A stretch of 64,000 nucleotides of DNA from Flavobacteriia bacterium (lineage in GTDB: Bacteria; Bacteroidota; Bacteroidia; Flavobacteriales; Weeksellaceae): the NCBI GenBank assembly GCA_015999765.1, contig JAECQR010000006.1, forward strand, positions 102,469 through 166,468, read 5' to 3'. Both the position numbers and the translations under genes were made by a program. The notes beneath the pieces are model-generated. The model did no database searches and had not been told where the DNA came from. It saw nothing but the letters and a program-made list of their open reading frames with translations. Within the stretch, counting starts at the first letter, position 1; each line of letters begins with the position of its first letter. Positions 33,874 to 42,442 of the stretch are shown here, piece by piece.

Positions 33874-34200
33874 ATGAGAAAGACCCAAATTACCATAGAC
33901 ATCGAACTTGATGAAAACCACGTTCCGGAAACCATGACCTGGAACGCCGAGGATGGCGGAATAGAAGCCCAGGAAACCAAAGCGACCATGATTTCGGTTT
34001 GGGACGACAAAACGATGGAAGCTTTAAGAATCGATCTCTGGACCAAAGATATGCCGGTAGATCAGATGAAAATGTTTCTGCACCAGATTTTAGTATCTTT
34101 AGCAAACACTTATCAGCGCGCGACCGGCGAAGAAGATGTTGCCGCCTGGATGGAAGAAATGGCGGAACAGTTCGCTGCAAAATCTGCGATAAAAATGTAG
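33874..34200 (+). CDS. gldC: Gliding motility protein GldC
   Basis: 108 residues, the usual GldC length, cytoplasmic, with TQITIDIELDENHVPE and ISVWDDKTMEALRIDLWTKD. GldC enhances gliding in F. johnsoniae and is thought to work in the cytoplasm with the T9SS-linked machinery. It is co-oriented with gldB. The organism need not glide, since related non-gliding genera keep these genes. Confidence 0.92.
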   Translation: MRKTQITIDIELDENHVPETMTWNAEDGGIEAQETKATMISVWDDKTMEALRIDLWTKDMPVDQMKMFLHQILVSLANTYQRATGEEDVAAWMEEMAEQFAAKSAIKM

Positions 34201-34301
34201 AAACGCCCATAGCTCATGGCTTCTGGCTCATTGCAGCTATAAAAATTTAATCACATGCAAATTGGATAAGCGAAAAACCATTTGCAATAAGCAATACAAT
34301 T

Positions 34302-35441
34302 ATGAACTTCAATACAAAAGTAATCCACGGTGGGCAACACCACGAATCAGCGACAGGATCGGTAAATGTGCCTGTATTTTTAACCTCAACTTTTGCACAG
34401 AAATCGCCGGGAATCCATTCCGGTTACGAATATTCCCGTGCGGCAAATCCTACCAGACAGGCTTTGGAAGACAGTTTGGCAAGCATCGAAAACGGTGCGA
34501 GAGGTTTGGCTTTCGGTTCCGGTTTGGCTGCGATTGACTGTGTTTTGAAATTACTGAATCCGGGTGATGAAGTAATTGCGGTTGATGACCTTTACGGCGG
34601 GACTTACAGAATGTTCACCCGTTTGTTTGAAAAATATCAGTTGAAATTTACCTTCGTTAATTTTGATGATGTTTCTAAAATTTCAGATTTAATCACCGAT
34701 AAAACCAAACTCATCTGGCTTGAAACTCCGACAAATCCTTTAATGAAACTGGTCGACATCAAAGCGGTGACCAATCTGGTAAAAGGAAAAGACATTCTGG
34801 TTGCGGTAGACAATACTTTTGCGTCTCCTTATTTACAGCTTCCTTTGGATTTGGGCGCTGACATTGTAATGCATTCCGCTACAAAATATCTCGGCGGACA
34901 TTCAGATGTAATCGCAGGAGCTTTGGTAGCAAAAACTGCTGAACTTGGCGAAAAACTGCACTTTATTCAGTTTGCAAGTGGCGGAATTTTGGGTCCACAC
35001 GATTCTTATCTGGTTTTAAGAGGAATCAAAACTTTAGCTTTGAGAATGCAGAGACATTCAGATAACGGAATGGAAGTCGCAAAATATTTAGAAAGCCATC
35101 CTGCAGTAGATAAGGTAATTTATCCTGGTCTGGAATCTCACCCGCAGCACGATCTGGCGAAAAAACAGATGAAAGATTTCGGCGGAATGGTTTCCTTCAC
35201 CTTTAAATCAGGTAAAAAAGAAGACGCCATTAAGTTTTTGGAAAAAGTGAAAGTTTTCACTTTGGCTGAATCTTTAGGAGGTGTTGAATCTCTGGCAAAT
35301 CATCCGGCTTTGATGACGCATGCCTCTATTCCTGAAGACAAGCGCGCTGAACTTGGAATTACCGACGATCTGGTGAGATTAAGTGTTGGTATTGAAGATA
35401 AAGATGATCTGATTGCCGATCTGGAAAGAGCTTTTTCTTAG
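34302..35441 (+). CDS. metB: Cystathionine gamma-synthase (Cys/Met metabolism PLP enzyme)
   Basis: 379 residues, the normal size. PLP-binding Lys in HSATKYLGGHSDV (~res 198), GSGLAAIDCVLKL and ETPTNPLMKLVDI near the N-terminal third, and ESLGGVESLANHPALMTHAS near the end. It joins cysteine to an O-acylhomoserine to give cystathionine. Cystathionine gamma-lyase or an O-acylhomoserine sulfhydrylase cannot be excluded by sequence alone. It is monocistronic by its terminator. Confidence 0.85.
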   Translation: MNFNTKVIHGGQHHESATGSVNVPVFLTSTFAQKSPGIHSGYEYSRAANPTRQALEDSLASIENGARGLAFGSGLAAIDCVLKLLNPGDEVIAVDDLYGGTYRMFTRLFEKYQLKFTFVNFDDVSKISDLITDKTKLIWLETPTNPLMKLVDIKAVTNLVKGKDILVAVDNTFASPYLQLPLDLGADIVMHSATKYLGGHSDVIAGALVAKTAELGEKLHFIQFASGGILGPHDSYLVLRGIKTLALRMQRHSDNGMEVAKYLESHPAVDKVIYPGLESHPQHDLAKKQMKDFGGMVSFTFKSGKKEDAIKFLEKVKVFTLAESLGGVESLANHPALMTHASIPEDKRAELGITDDLVRLSVGIEDKDDLIADLERAFS

Positions 35442-35458
35442 ATCCTCATTAATAACTC

Positions 35459-35526
35459 TCGCAGATTTTGCAAATTACGCAGATAAAAATCAGCTCAATC
35501 CGCGAAATCTGCGAGACCTTTTTAAA
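35459..35526 (+). terminator. Hairpin after the cystathionine gamma-synthase gene
   Basis: CTCGCAGATTT (35459-35469) pairs perfectly with AAATCTGCGAG (35506-35516) over a 36-nt loop, followed by a T5 run. Inside are further GCAGAT copies, so it may be a dispersed repeat used as a terminator. Confidence 0.55.
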
Positions 35527-35536
35527 ACATATCGAT

Positions 35537-36034
35537 ATGACTGATTTTCAAAAATACATCCAGCGTTATCTCGATTATATCCCGTCACAAAACTGGATTG
35601 AAGAGATGAGGATTTCCGGGACTCAAACCCTGGAAATTTACGACAGTTTAACTCCCGAACAGGCAGAATATGCTTACGCTGAAGGAAAATGGACTTTGAA
35701 AGAACTGCTGCAGCACCTTATCGATGCGGAACGGATTTTTGCTTACCGTGCATTAAGATTTGCCAGAAAAGACAAAACCGAACTTCCGGGTTGGGACGAA
35801 GAGCTTTACGCAAAACATTATCCCAAGGAAAGAAGTTTAAGCAGTCTTATGGATGAGTTTGAAAGCGTTAGAAAATCGTCTGTGATCTTTTTTGAGCATT
35901 TAAATTCGCAACAGTTGGCTGAATCCGGTGTCGCAAACGGAAATGAAATTTCCGTGGAAACCTTGGGAAAATTAGTGGTCGGTCATAATATTCATCATCT
36001 TAATATCATCCGCGAAAGATATTTAAAGTACTGA
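35537..36034 (+). CDS. DinB-family protein
   Basis: 165 residues from MTDFQKYIQRYL; the ORF-track start at 35468 runs through the terminator hairpin. It is a four-helix DinB/YfiT metalloprotein. Metal His residues are visible in LLQHLIDAERIF and GHNIHHLNIIRERYL, with AEGKWTLKE before the first. DinB proteins are often thiol-dependent transferases or hydrolases; no activity is assigned. Confidence 0.82.
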   Translation: MTDFQKYIQRYLDYIPSQNWIEEMRISGTQTLEIYDSLTPEQAEYAYAEGKWTLKELLQHLIDAERIFAYRALRFARKDKTELPGWDEELYAKHYPKERSLSSLMDEFESVRKSSVIFFEHLNSQQLAESGVANGNEISVETLGKLVVGHNIHHLNIIRERYLKY

Positions 36035-36046
36035 AATTCAAATAGA

Positions 36047-36063
36047 AGCGGGTTAAAGCCCGT
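36047..36063. repeat. REP-like palindrome
   Basis: GCGGGTTAAAGCCCG shares the CGGG...TAAA...CCCG core of the palindromes around the IS200-like gene 5 kb away. It lies 13 nt past the DinB-like gene. It suggests that the repeat is dispersed. Confidence 0.55.
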
Positions 36064-36075
36064 TTTCATTTTATG

Positions 36076-36087
36076 GTGACTAGTCAC
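36076..36087. repeat. 12-bp perfect palindrome GTGACTAGTCAC
   Basis: A symmetric 12-mer without spacer, 37 bp before the YchJ-like start. It could be a regulator site; no partner is known. Confidence 0.4.
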
Positions 36088-36123
36088 ACGTACTCATAAT
36101 TTTTAAAAAACTTAAACCAGAAG

Positions 36124-36501
36124 ATGAACTGTCCCTGCTGCTCAGGAAAAACTTACGAAGACTGCTGCAAACCTTTTCACACAGGAGAAAAACACGCTCC
36201 GACTGCGGAAGCATTAATGCGGTCCCGGTTTTCAGCTTTTGCGATTCCGAACGGGGAATATTTAATGGAAACGACTTTCCCTCCGAAAAGAAAATTTCAC
36301 AATAAAAAAGACCTTCAGGAATGGGGAGAAATAAATGAGTGGACCCAACTTGAGATCATCAGAACACCCACTTCAGATCAGGTAGAATTTAAAGCTTATT
36401 ACACAGATGAAAACGGCAAAAAGCAGCTTCATCACGAACATTCGCTTTTTAAAAATGTGAACGGAAAATGGTATTACGTTTCCGGGAAGTTTTTAGACTA
36501 A
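36124..36501 (+). CDS. YchJ-family SEC-C motif protein
   Basis: 125 residues. An N-terminal zinc-binding stretch (CPCCSGKTYEDCC) and ALMRSRFSAFA with HNKKDLQEWGEIN match the YchJ family (NTF2-like fold). The C-terminal SEC-C copy seen in some members is absent. The role is unknown. The convergent VF530 gene begins 1 nt past its stop. Confidence 0.8.
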   Translation: MNCPCCSGKTYEDCCKPFHTGEKHAPTAEALMRSRFSAFAIPNGEYLMETTFPPKRKFHNKKDLQEWGEINEWTQLEIIRTPTSDQVEFKAYYTDENGKKQLHHEHSLFKNVNGKWYYVSGKFLD

Positions 36502-36502
36502 A

Positions 36503-36751
36503 CTACTGATCCGGTTTCCCGTTTTTCTTTTTCTGCCTTAAAACATACAGATATAAGCTCTCAACCTTCGTTCTTGCCCAATCGGTTTTTCTTAAGAACT
36601 TCAAAGAAGAATTAATACTCGGATTATCGGTAAAACATTTAATGTTGATCTGCTTTCCCAAGTCTTCAAATCCGCCATAATACTCCACCAATTCCTCTAA
36701 AATTGCATCCAGGCGCTTTCCGTGCAGTGGATCTTTCTGTTTCTGTTCCAT
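36503..36751 (-). CDS. VF530-family (DUF2132) DNA-binding protein
   Basis: 82 residues. KDPLHGKRLDAILEELVEYY, NIKCFTDNPSINSSLKFLRK and TDWARTKVESLYL match VF530, which folds like a small HTH DNA-binding domain. The target is unknown. It is encoded convergently with the YchJ-like gene. Confidence 0.88.
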   Translation of the reverse strand: MEQKQKDPLHGKRLDAILEELVEYYGGFEDLGKQINIKCFTDNPSINSSLKFLRKTDWARTKVESLYLYVLRQKKKNGKPDQ

Positions 36752-36820
36752 AATGACGTAAAATTACTCATTAGAATTTATTTATACGGAATACGGTGGA
36801 AATTCATTATATTTTGTCCT

Positions 36821-36828
36821 TACATTTG
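36821..36828 (+). promoter_or_regulatory. -7 box of sbcDC
   Basis: TACATTTG fits TAnnTTTG, 50 nt upstream of the sbcD ATG. I see no -33 TTG at a normal distance. Confidence 0.45.
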
Positions 36829-36877
36829 GAAAGTGGACGTTTAAATGACTCCATTTTATCACTAAATATTTCTGAAA

Positions 36878-38083
36878 ATGAAAATTCTGCATACCGCCGA
36901 CTGGCATTTGGGTAAACGCCTTGACCGATTTTCAAGACTTGAAGAACAGGTTTTGGTCATGGATGAAATCGTAGAAATCGCCAACGGACAGAATGTAGAC
37001 CTTGTTCTGATTGCCGGCGATTTATTTGATAATTTCAATCCAAGCGTCGAGGCGACGGAACTTTTCTACAAAACACTGAAACGTTTATCGCTGAACGGAA
37101 AACGCCCGGTTGTTGCAATTTCCGGAAATCATGACTCCCCAAATCTTATCGACGCTCCTGATCCTTTGGCTCGCGAATGCGGAATTATCCTCATCGGTCA
37201 TCCAAAAGCTGAAGTCAGTCCGTTTGAAGTGGAAGGTTTTAAAATTAAACAGTCCGCTCCTGGCTTCATTGAAATTCAGCTAAAAAATCAGGATTTTCCC
37301 GTGAGAATTCTTCACACCCCTTATGCGAACGAAATCCGTCTGAAAGAATATTTCGGCGAAAATAAAGAAGAGGAACTCAGCAATGTTTTAGCTGAAAACT
37401 GGAAAACTTTGGCTGAAGAATTCTGTGATCAAAAGGGAGTAAATCTTATGATGGCTCACCTTTACATGAACAAAAAGGGCGCTCCACTTCTGGACGAACC
37501 TGAAGGCGAAAAACCAATCAAAATCGGTAATGCAGATCTTATTTTTTCAGATATCATTCCGCCGCAGATCCAGTACATGGCTTTGGGACATCTGCACGGC
37601 TTCCGAAATATCGGAACGGCTGAAAAACCCGTTGTGTACTCTTCTTCCCCACTTTGCTACAGTTTCAGTGAGGCCGGACAGACCAAATATATTTCTGTCA
37701 TTGAAGCCCAGCCGAATCAAAATGTTTCGTTTGAAAAAATACCTTTGCAACACGGAAAAAGGCTCGCCAGAAAAACATTTAACAATGTTGAAACTGCAGT
37801 AGAATGGCTTACTGAAAATCAGAATTCTTTCGTGGAACTGACATTAGAAAGCAAAACATTTCTCACTGCCGAAGAAAGAAAACGTATTCATCAGTCCCAT
37901 CACGGAATTGTTCACTTAATTCCAAAAGTCAGAAATCAGGAATTTAATGAAAACGAATTGCGCACCGTCAATCTCAATCAGGATATTCAGTCGCTTTTCA
38001 AAGATTACTTTAAATCCAAAAACAACGGCCAGCAAGCCAATGAAGACCTCATCAATCTGTTCAACGAAATTAAAAATCTGTAA
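36878..38083 (+). CDS. sbcD: Exonuclease subunit SbcD (Mre11-like)
   Basis: 401 residues. Calcineurin-like metal motifs: LHTADWHLGK, IAGDLFDN, ISGNHDSP, and GHLHGFRNIG. Forms the nuclease half of SbcCD, which opens hairpins and processes DNA ends with Mn2+. The capping region and SbcC-binding C-terminus follow. The sbcC start is 3 nt past its stop, so the subunits are translated together. Confidence 0.95.
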   Translation: MKILHTADWHLGKRLDRFSRLEEQVLVMDEIVEIANGQNVDLVLIAGDLFDNFNPSVEATELFYKTLKRLSLNGKRPVVAISGNHDSPNLIDAPDPLARECGIILIGHPKAEVSPFEVEGFKIKQSAPGFIEIQLKNQDFPVRILHTPYANEIRLKEYFGENKEEELSNVLAENWKTLAEEFCDQKGVNLMMAHLYMNKKGAPLLDEPEGEKPIKIGNADLIFSDIIPPQIQYMALGHLHGFRNIGTAEKPVVYSSSPLCYSFSEAGQTKYISVIEAQPNQNVSFEKIPLQHGKRLARKTFNNVETAVEWLTENQNSFVELTLESKTFLTAEERKRIHQSHHGIVHLIPKVRNQEFNENELRTVNLNQDIQSLFKDYFKSKNNGQQANEDLINLFNEIKNL

Positions 38084-38086
38084 TTC

Positions 38087-41000
38087 ATGATTCCGATTCA
38101 ACTTACGCTCGAAGGTTTATATTCTTATCAGGAAAGGCAAACGATTGATTTCAAAAGCCTCACGGAAGCCGGACTTTTTGGAATTTTCGGAGCGGTCGGT
38201 TCAGGAAAATCGTCTATTCTGGAAGCCATTTCTTTTGCTTTGTACGGCGAAACCGAAAGGCTGAATGCCCGCGACAAAAGAGCTTACAACATGATGAATC
38301 TGAAAGCAAACAGTTCTTTCATGCGTTTTGATTTCATCAACCACGACAATAAAATCTTCCGCGTAGAAAGGGAATTCAGGCGTAATTCAAAGAAATTTGA
38401 AGATGTAAAACCAAGTTCGGTAACTTTTTATGAAAACCAAAACGAAAAATGGATTCCACTCGAACATTCCGACTGTGAGAGAATTATCGGTCTGAGTTAT
38501 GCGAATTTCAAGCGTACGATCATCATTCCGCAGGGTCAGTTCAAGGAGTTTCTGGAACTCGGCGCTGCAGAGCGCACGAATATGATGAAGGAAATCTTCA
38601 GCCTTCAGCAGTATGATCTGCAGAACAATACAGCTATTCTGAACAGTAAAAACAAATCAGAACTCGATCAGCTTGAAGGCCAGCTGAAAGGTTTTGAAGA
38701 CATTAATGAAGAACATATTTCGGCACAAAATGAACTGCTGAAAACTGAAAAGCAGAAATTCGAAAACATCAACATTGAATTTAAAAAAGCTGAAGAAACT
38801 TACCGGAATTTAAAAAATCTGAAAAGTGATTTTGAGTTACTGATTTCAAAAAAAGAAACCTATACAAAACTTCTTGACGACAAGAAAAATATCGATTCTT
38901 TAGAAACCGAAACAGAACTTTACGACAGAATTTTCAGGATTTTCACTCCCCTGATTTCGGAGAAAAACAAACTTCATTCCGAACTGGCCAACCGGATGGA
39001 AGAGCAAAAATCACATTCTGCTACATTACAGCAAACGAACGCAAGATTTAATCAAAATAAAGAGCAGCTTGAAAAAATCGGGCCTGAATTTGAAGCTTTG
39101 GACCAGTCAAAAATCCAGGAAAATGATTTGAAGATTATTCTCCAAATGTTGGGTTATTCAGCAGAAATCAAATTACTGAAAGAACGCACCGAAAATGGTT
39201 CAGCTAAAGTAAAAGAAGTAGAATCAAAGCAGACTTTAAACAAAGAAAAGATTCAGGAATTAGAAAATAGACTTGGAGAATTAAAACGTAAAAAGCTCGA
39301 TAATCAAATACTGCTCAATGCCGGAAACTGGTTCTCCACCAGAAAAAACATACTCGAATCGCTGCAAAAACAAATTGACAAAACCGGAAATTTCAATATT
39401 GAACTTCAGAAAATTGAAGAAGAATTAAAACCTTTCAACGTTGAAACTGATACTTTTCAGCAGGATTTCAATTTAAAAATTATTGCGCTCGAGAACCAGA
39501 AAAAAGAAATTTCAGCCAGAAAAAGTCAGCTGGAAGTTCAGCAGAAGCTTGCGCATTTCGCCAGTGAGCTGCATGATGGAAAATCCTGTCCGCTTTGTGG
39601 CTCGCTCGAACATCCACATATTGTTGAATTTAATGACGTTTCCAGCGAATTGGGTAAAATCCAGAAACAGCTGGACGAAATTGACTTTCAGCAAAAGGAA
39701 ATTCAGACCAGAATTTCTGCCGTAGAAAAAATTCTTGAAAGAAAAAAACTTCTTCGATCGCAGCTGGAAACAGAAAACGACCAATTACAATCGATAAAGA
39801 TCCAGCAGGAAAGTCATCTGAAAACTTTTGCATGGAAAGAATTTAATCCTGAAAACGAAGCGGATTTCAACACCAAAAGAGCGGAATCTTTTGAAATTGA
39901 AAAACAGATTGAAGAACTGCAAAAAGTGATCTCAGGCGAGCAGAAAAATCTTGAACAAACGCAGCAGGATCTGAATAAATTCAATAAAGCGCTGGACGAA
40001 TTTAAACTGAAAGAGCATGAAGTCATAACGCAGATTAAAACCAGCGAAACAAATCTCAAAGCTCTAAGTTGGAAGCATTATCAGGAACACCCCGTTTTTG
40101 TAGTTGAAAAACTGCATTCCGATTTATCAAAACAAAATCTGGAGACGGAGAAACAGTATCAGAAATTAATCGGGGAAGAGAAAGAAATTGCGGTAAGTCT
40201 CGCGGCACAAAAATCAACGGTATGTCAACTGGAAAAGCAGGTTTTGGAACTTAATAAAGAAATTTCTGCAAATGAAATTCAGATTAAAGAGGCTTTAATT
40301 CTGAATAAATTCGGAGGTCTGAATGAAGTTGAATCTGTTCTTACTCAGGAAATCAATGTTTCGGAAAACAGAAATCTCATCCAGAAATTCCGGATCGAAT
40401 TTGAAACCCTTAAAAACGGAATCGAAGAACTGGAAAAAAAGCTGGAAGGTTTTCATTTTGATCAAACCCATTTCCTGGAAATAGAAGCACAATTTAAAAT
40501 TCTTGAAACTGAAAAAATCAGCTCCAATGATGCCGTTGTAAAACTCAATGCTGAGATTGAAAGGCTTCAGAATGAATTCAGGAAAAAAGAAGGTTTGCTG
40601 AAAGATTTATCCAAACTTCAAAAACGCGCGGAAAACCTGAAAATTATGAGCAATCTCTTTAAAGGTGCGGGGTTTGTGCAGTATGTTTCCTCAATTTATC
40701 TGCGCCAGCTTTGCGACCACGCAAATATCCGTTTTCACCGCATGACGAGGAACCAGCTGAGTCTGCAGCTCAACGAAAACAACGATTTTGAAATCATCGA
40801 TTATCTGAATGAAGGCCGTTGCCGAAGTGTAAAAACGCTGTCCGGCGGACAGGCTTTTCAGGTTTCGCTGAGTCTGGCTCTGGCTCTGGCAGAAAGTGTG
40901 CAGACGAATGCAAAAGCTGATAAAAATTTCTTTTTCATCGACGAAGGTTTCGGGACACAGGATCTGGAATCGGTAAATGTGGTTTTTGAAACGCTTACGA

Positions 41001-41125
41001 GTCTGCAAAAAGAAAACAGAATCGTCGGAATTATTTCTCATGTTGAAGAACTGAAAGAAAAGATTCCCGTATCCCTTAATATCATAAAAGATGAGGACAG
41101 GGGAAGTTTGATTGAGATGGTGTAG
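38087..41125 (+). CDS. sbcC: Exonuclease subunit SbcC (Rad50-like ATPase)
   Basis: 1012 residues. Walker A is GAVGSGKSSILEAISFALYG (~res 35-50). Two long coiled coils meet at the zinc hook CPLC (~res 500-503) in DGKSCPLCGSLEHP. The C-terminal half has the ABC signature TLSGGQAF and Walker B FFIDEGFG. It forms head dimers that gate SbcD. It is the last gene of the pair; a degenerate AAAT...GC/GC...ATTT hairpin and REP palindromes follow. Confidence 0.95.
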   Translation: MIPIQLTLEGLYSYQERQTIDFKSLTEAGLFGIFGAVGSGKSSILEAISFALYGETERLNARDKRAYNMMNLKANSSFMRFDFINHDNKIFRVEREFRRNSKKFEDVKPSSVTFYENQNEKWIPLEHSDCERIIGLSYANFKRTIIIPQGQFKEFLELGAAERTNMMKEIFSLQQYDLQNNTAILNSKNKSELDQLEGQLKGFEDINEEHISAQNELLKTEKQKFENINIEFKKAEETYRNLKNLKSDFELLISKKETYTKLLDDKKNIDSLETETELYDRIFRIFTPLISEKNKLHSELANRMEEQKSHSATLQQTNARFNQNKEQLEKIGPEFEALDQSKIQENDLKIILQMLGYSAEIKLLKERTENGSAKVKEVESKQTLNKEKIQELENRLGELKRKKLDNQILLNAGNWFSTRKNILESLQKQIDKTGNFNIELQKIEEELKPFNVETDTFQQDFNLKIIALENQKKEISARKSQLEVQQKLAHFASELHDGKSCPLCGSLEHPHIVEFNDVSSELGKIQKQLDEIDFQQKEIQTRISAVEKILERKKLLRSQLETENDQLQSIKIQQESHLKTFAWKEFNPENEADFNTKRAESFEIEKQIEELQKVISGEQKNLEQTQQDLNKFNKALDEFKLKEHEVITQIKTSETNLKALSWKHYQEHPVFVVEKLHSDLSKQNLETEKQYQKLIGEEKEIAVSLAAQKSTVCQLEKQVLELNKEISANEIQIKEALILNKFGGLNEVESVLTQEINVSENRNLIQKFRIEFETLKNGIEELEKKLEGFHFDQTHFLEIEAQFKILETEKISSNDAVVKLNAEIERLQNEFRKKEGLLKDLSKLQKRAENLKIMSNLFKGAGFVQYVSSIYLRQLCDHANIRFHRMTRNQLSLQLNENNDFEIIDYLNEGRCRSVKTLSGGQAFQVSLSLALALAESVQTNAKADKNFFFIDEGFGTQDLESVNVVFETLTSLQKENRIVGIISHVEELKEKIPVSLNIIKDEDRGSLIEMV

Positions 41126-41158
41126 AAATCTTGCAATTTTGCGAAATTTATGAATAGG

Positions 41159-41176
41159 AACGGGCTTTAGCCCGTT
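41159..41176. repeat. REP-like palindrome 1 (upstream)
   Basis: AACGGGC-TTTA-GCCCGTT, a perfect 7-bp stem with a TTTA loop, 33 nt past sbcC. Confidence 0.75.
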
Positions 41177-41197
41177 TATGAAAAATTAAACCAACCA

Positions 41198-41212
41198 TTG
41201 GCTTTAGCCGAA
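41198..41212. repeat. REP-like palindrome 2 (upstream, degenerate)
   Basis: TTGGC-TTTA-GCCGAA, stem of three G-C pairs plus wobble pairs. It ends 13 bp before the transposase -7 box TATTTTTG (41226-41233). The TTG in its arm could serve as a distant -33 element. Confidence 0.55.
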
Positions 41213-41241
41213 ACTTAAAATGTTATATTTTTGTTTTCGTT

Positions 41242-41679
41242 ATGCCTTATATCAAAATATATATCCATTTGGTATTTTCAACATTACACCGTAAACCACT
41301 CCTCCATTCTCCGGAATTGAGGATTAAAGTATGGAAACATATAAAGGAAAATGCTGCCGAAAAAGGAATTTTCATAGAAATGGTAAATGGCTTTGCTGAT
41401 CATTGTCACTGTCTGATTTCTTTAAGTTCTAATCAGACTGTAGAAAAAGTAGTACAGTTGATCAAAGGAGAGTCCTCATTCTGGATTAACAAAAATAATT
41501 TGACGTCAGAAAAATTTCAGTGGCAGGATGAATATTTTGCGGTTTCTATTTCAGAATCAATGATTGATGATGTGAGAAATTACATTAAAAAGCAGGAGAA
41601 GCATCACGTGCAGAAATCCTTTTCGGATGAATATATAGAATTTATGGAAAAATATAATTTTAAAAATACCGGACTGTAG
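41242..41679 (+). CDS. REP-associated tyrosine transposase (IS200-like, Y1 HUH)
   Basis: 145 residues. MPYIKIYIHLVFST is the typical start. The HUH motif is HCH in FADHCHCLI, and the nucleophile Tyr is expected in VRNYIKKQEKHH. These are the transposase IS200-like hallmarks (PF01797). RAYTs are single-copy domesticated relatives that cut and rejoin REP hairpins. The flanking palindromes supply likely substrates. TATTTTTG (41226-41233) would give almost no leader before the ATG. The ORF is intact. Confidence 0.85.
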   Translation: MPYIKIYIHLVFSTLHRKPLLHSPELRIKVWKHIKENAAEKGIFIEMVNGFADHCHCLISLSSNQTVEKVVQLIKGESSFWINKNNLTSEKFQWQDEYFAVSISESMIDDVRNYIKKQEKHHVQKSFSDEYIEFMEKYNFKNTGL

Positions 41680-41704
41680 GTTTTGGCTAAAGCCATTTTA
41701 ACCT
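41678..41704. repeat. REP-like palindrome 3 (downstream)
   Basis: The outer arms AGGTT/AACCT and inner TGGC-TAAA-GCCA form a two-part stem that begins at the transposase stop. Confidence 0.65.
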
Positions 41705-41717
41705 GAAACTAGAAAAC

Positions 41718-41729
41718 GGGCTAAAGCCC
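41718..41729. repeat. REP-like palindrome 4 (downstream)
   Basis: GGGC-TAAA-GCCC, inverted in loop sense relative to palindrome 1. A further degenerate copy (CGGATTAAAGGCCG) lies near 41800-41813. The rest of the 41680-41886 gap holds only these repeats, with no gene. Confidence 0.65.
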
Positions 41730-41886
41730 ATTCCGATTGATATCCCTATAAGAGGATTATGGCGAAAATCCCGTTTTTATGCCTATCAAAAATCGCAAAA
41801 CGGGTCGACGGATTAAAGGCCGTTTCTACTGAAAATTAAAACCAGCAAAAGAATATAATACAAGGAATTAAATTCAAATCTACACT

Positions 41887-42435
41887 ATGCAAAACCTCAT
41901 CGATACACTGAAATCCGGCGGAACCATCCTTTATCCAACTGATACCATTTGGGGAATTGGCTGCGACGCGACTAATGTTGAAGCTATCAGTAAAATATTT
42001 GAAATCAAGAAGCGGGAAAAATCAAAATCGATGATTATTCTGGTGGAATCGGAAAAAAGACTACAGGATTTGGTGGAAGTCCCTGAGATGGCGTGGGAAA
42101 TCATGGATTTATCGGAAAAACCCGTGACATTAATTTATGACAATCCTAAAGGTTTGCCAAAGGAAATCCTCGCGGAAGACGGCAGCATCGGAATCCGTTT
42201 GGTGAAAGATGACTATCTGAAAAAGTTGATCGGGAAACTGAACAAACCTTTGGTTTCAACCTCAGCCAATTTCAGTGGCGATAAATCACCGATGAAGTTT
42301 TCTGATATTTCAAAAGAAATCACCGCTTCTGTAGATGCTGTAGCTGAGGAAAACCACGATAAAATCTCTGAATATTCCGGATCTTCGGTGATCAGAATGT
42401 GGAAAGACGGACGGGTAAAAGTCCTTCGCGAGTAA
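41887..42435 (+). CDS. tsaC: L-threonylcarbamoyladenylate synthase (TsaC/Sua5)
   Basis: 182 residues of the YrdC domain only; no Sua5 C-terminal domain. TLKSGGTILYPTDTIWGIGC, KREKSKSMIILVES and STSANFSGDKSP carry the ATP, Thr and bicarbonate-binding residues. It makes threonylcarbamoyl-AMP for the t6A modification of ANN-decoding tRNAs. Confidence 0.92.
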   Translation: MQNLIDTLKSGGTILYPTDTIWGIGCDATNVEAISKIFEIKKREKSKSMIILVESEKRLQDLVEVPEMAWEIMDLSEKPVTLIYDNPKGLPKEILAEDGSIGIRLVKDDYLKKLIGKLNKPLVSTSANFSGDKSPMKFSDISKEITASVDAVAEENHDKISEYSGSSVIRMWKDGRVKVLRE

Positions 42436-42442
42436 TTTATTT

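Larger units (their letters stand above)
41159..41823. mobile_element. RAYT-REP cluster: solitary IS200-like transposase flanked by palindromes
   Basis: One transposase ORF (41242-41679) lies between two upstream and at least two downstream palindromes with the same TTTA/TAAA loop and GGC/GCC or GGGC/GCCC stem. The downstream copies are in inverted orientation (TAAA loop) relative to the upstream ones. There are no IS605 accessory genes and no large terminal inverted repeats. This matches the REP-associated tyrosine transposase arrangement rather than a classic IS. Confidence 0.65.

Noticed and set aside
41242-41679. A full insertion sequence at this locus
   Set aside because: There are no long terminal inverted repeats, target-site duplication or accessory gene; the REP/RAYT model fits better.
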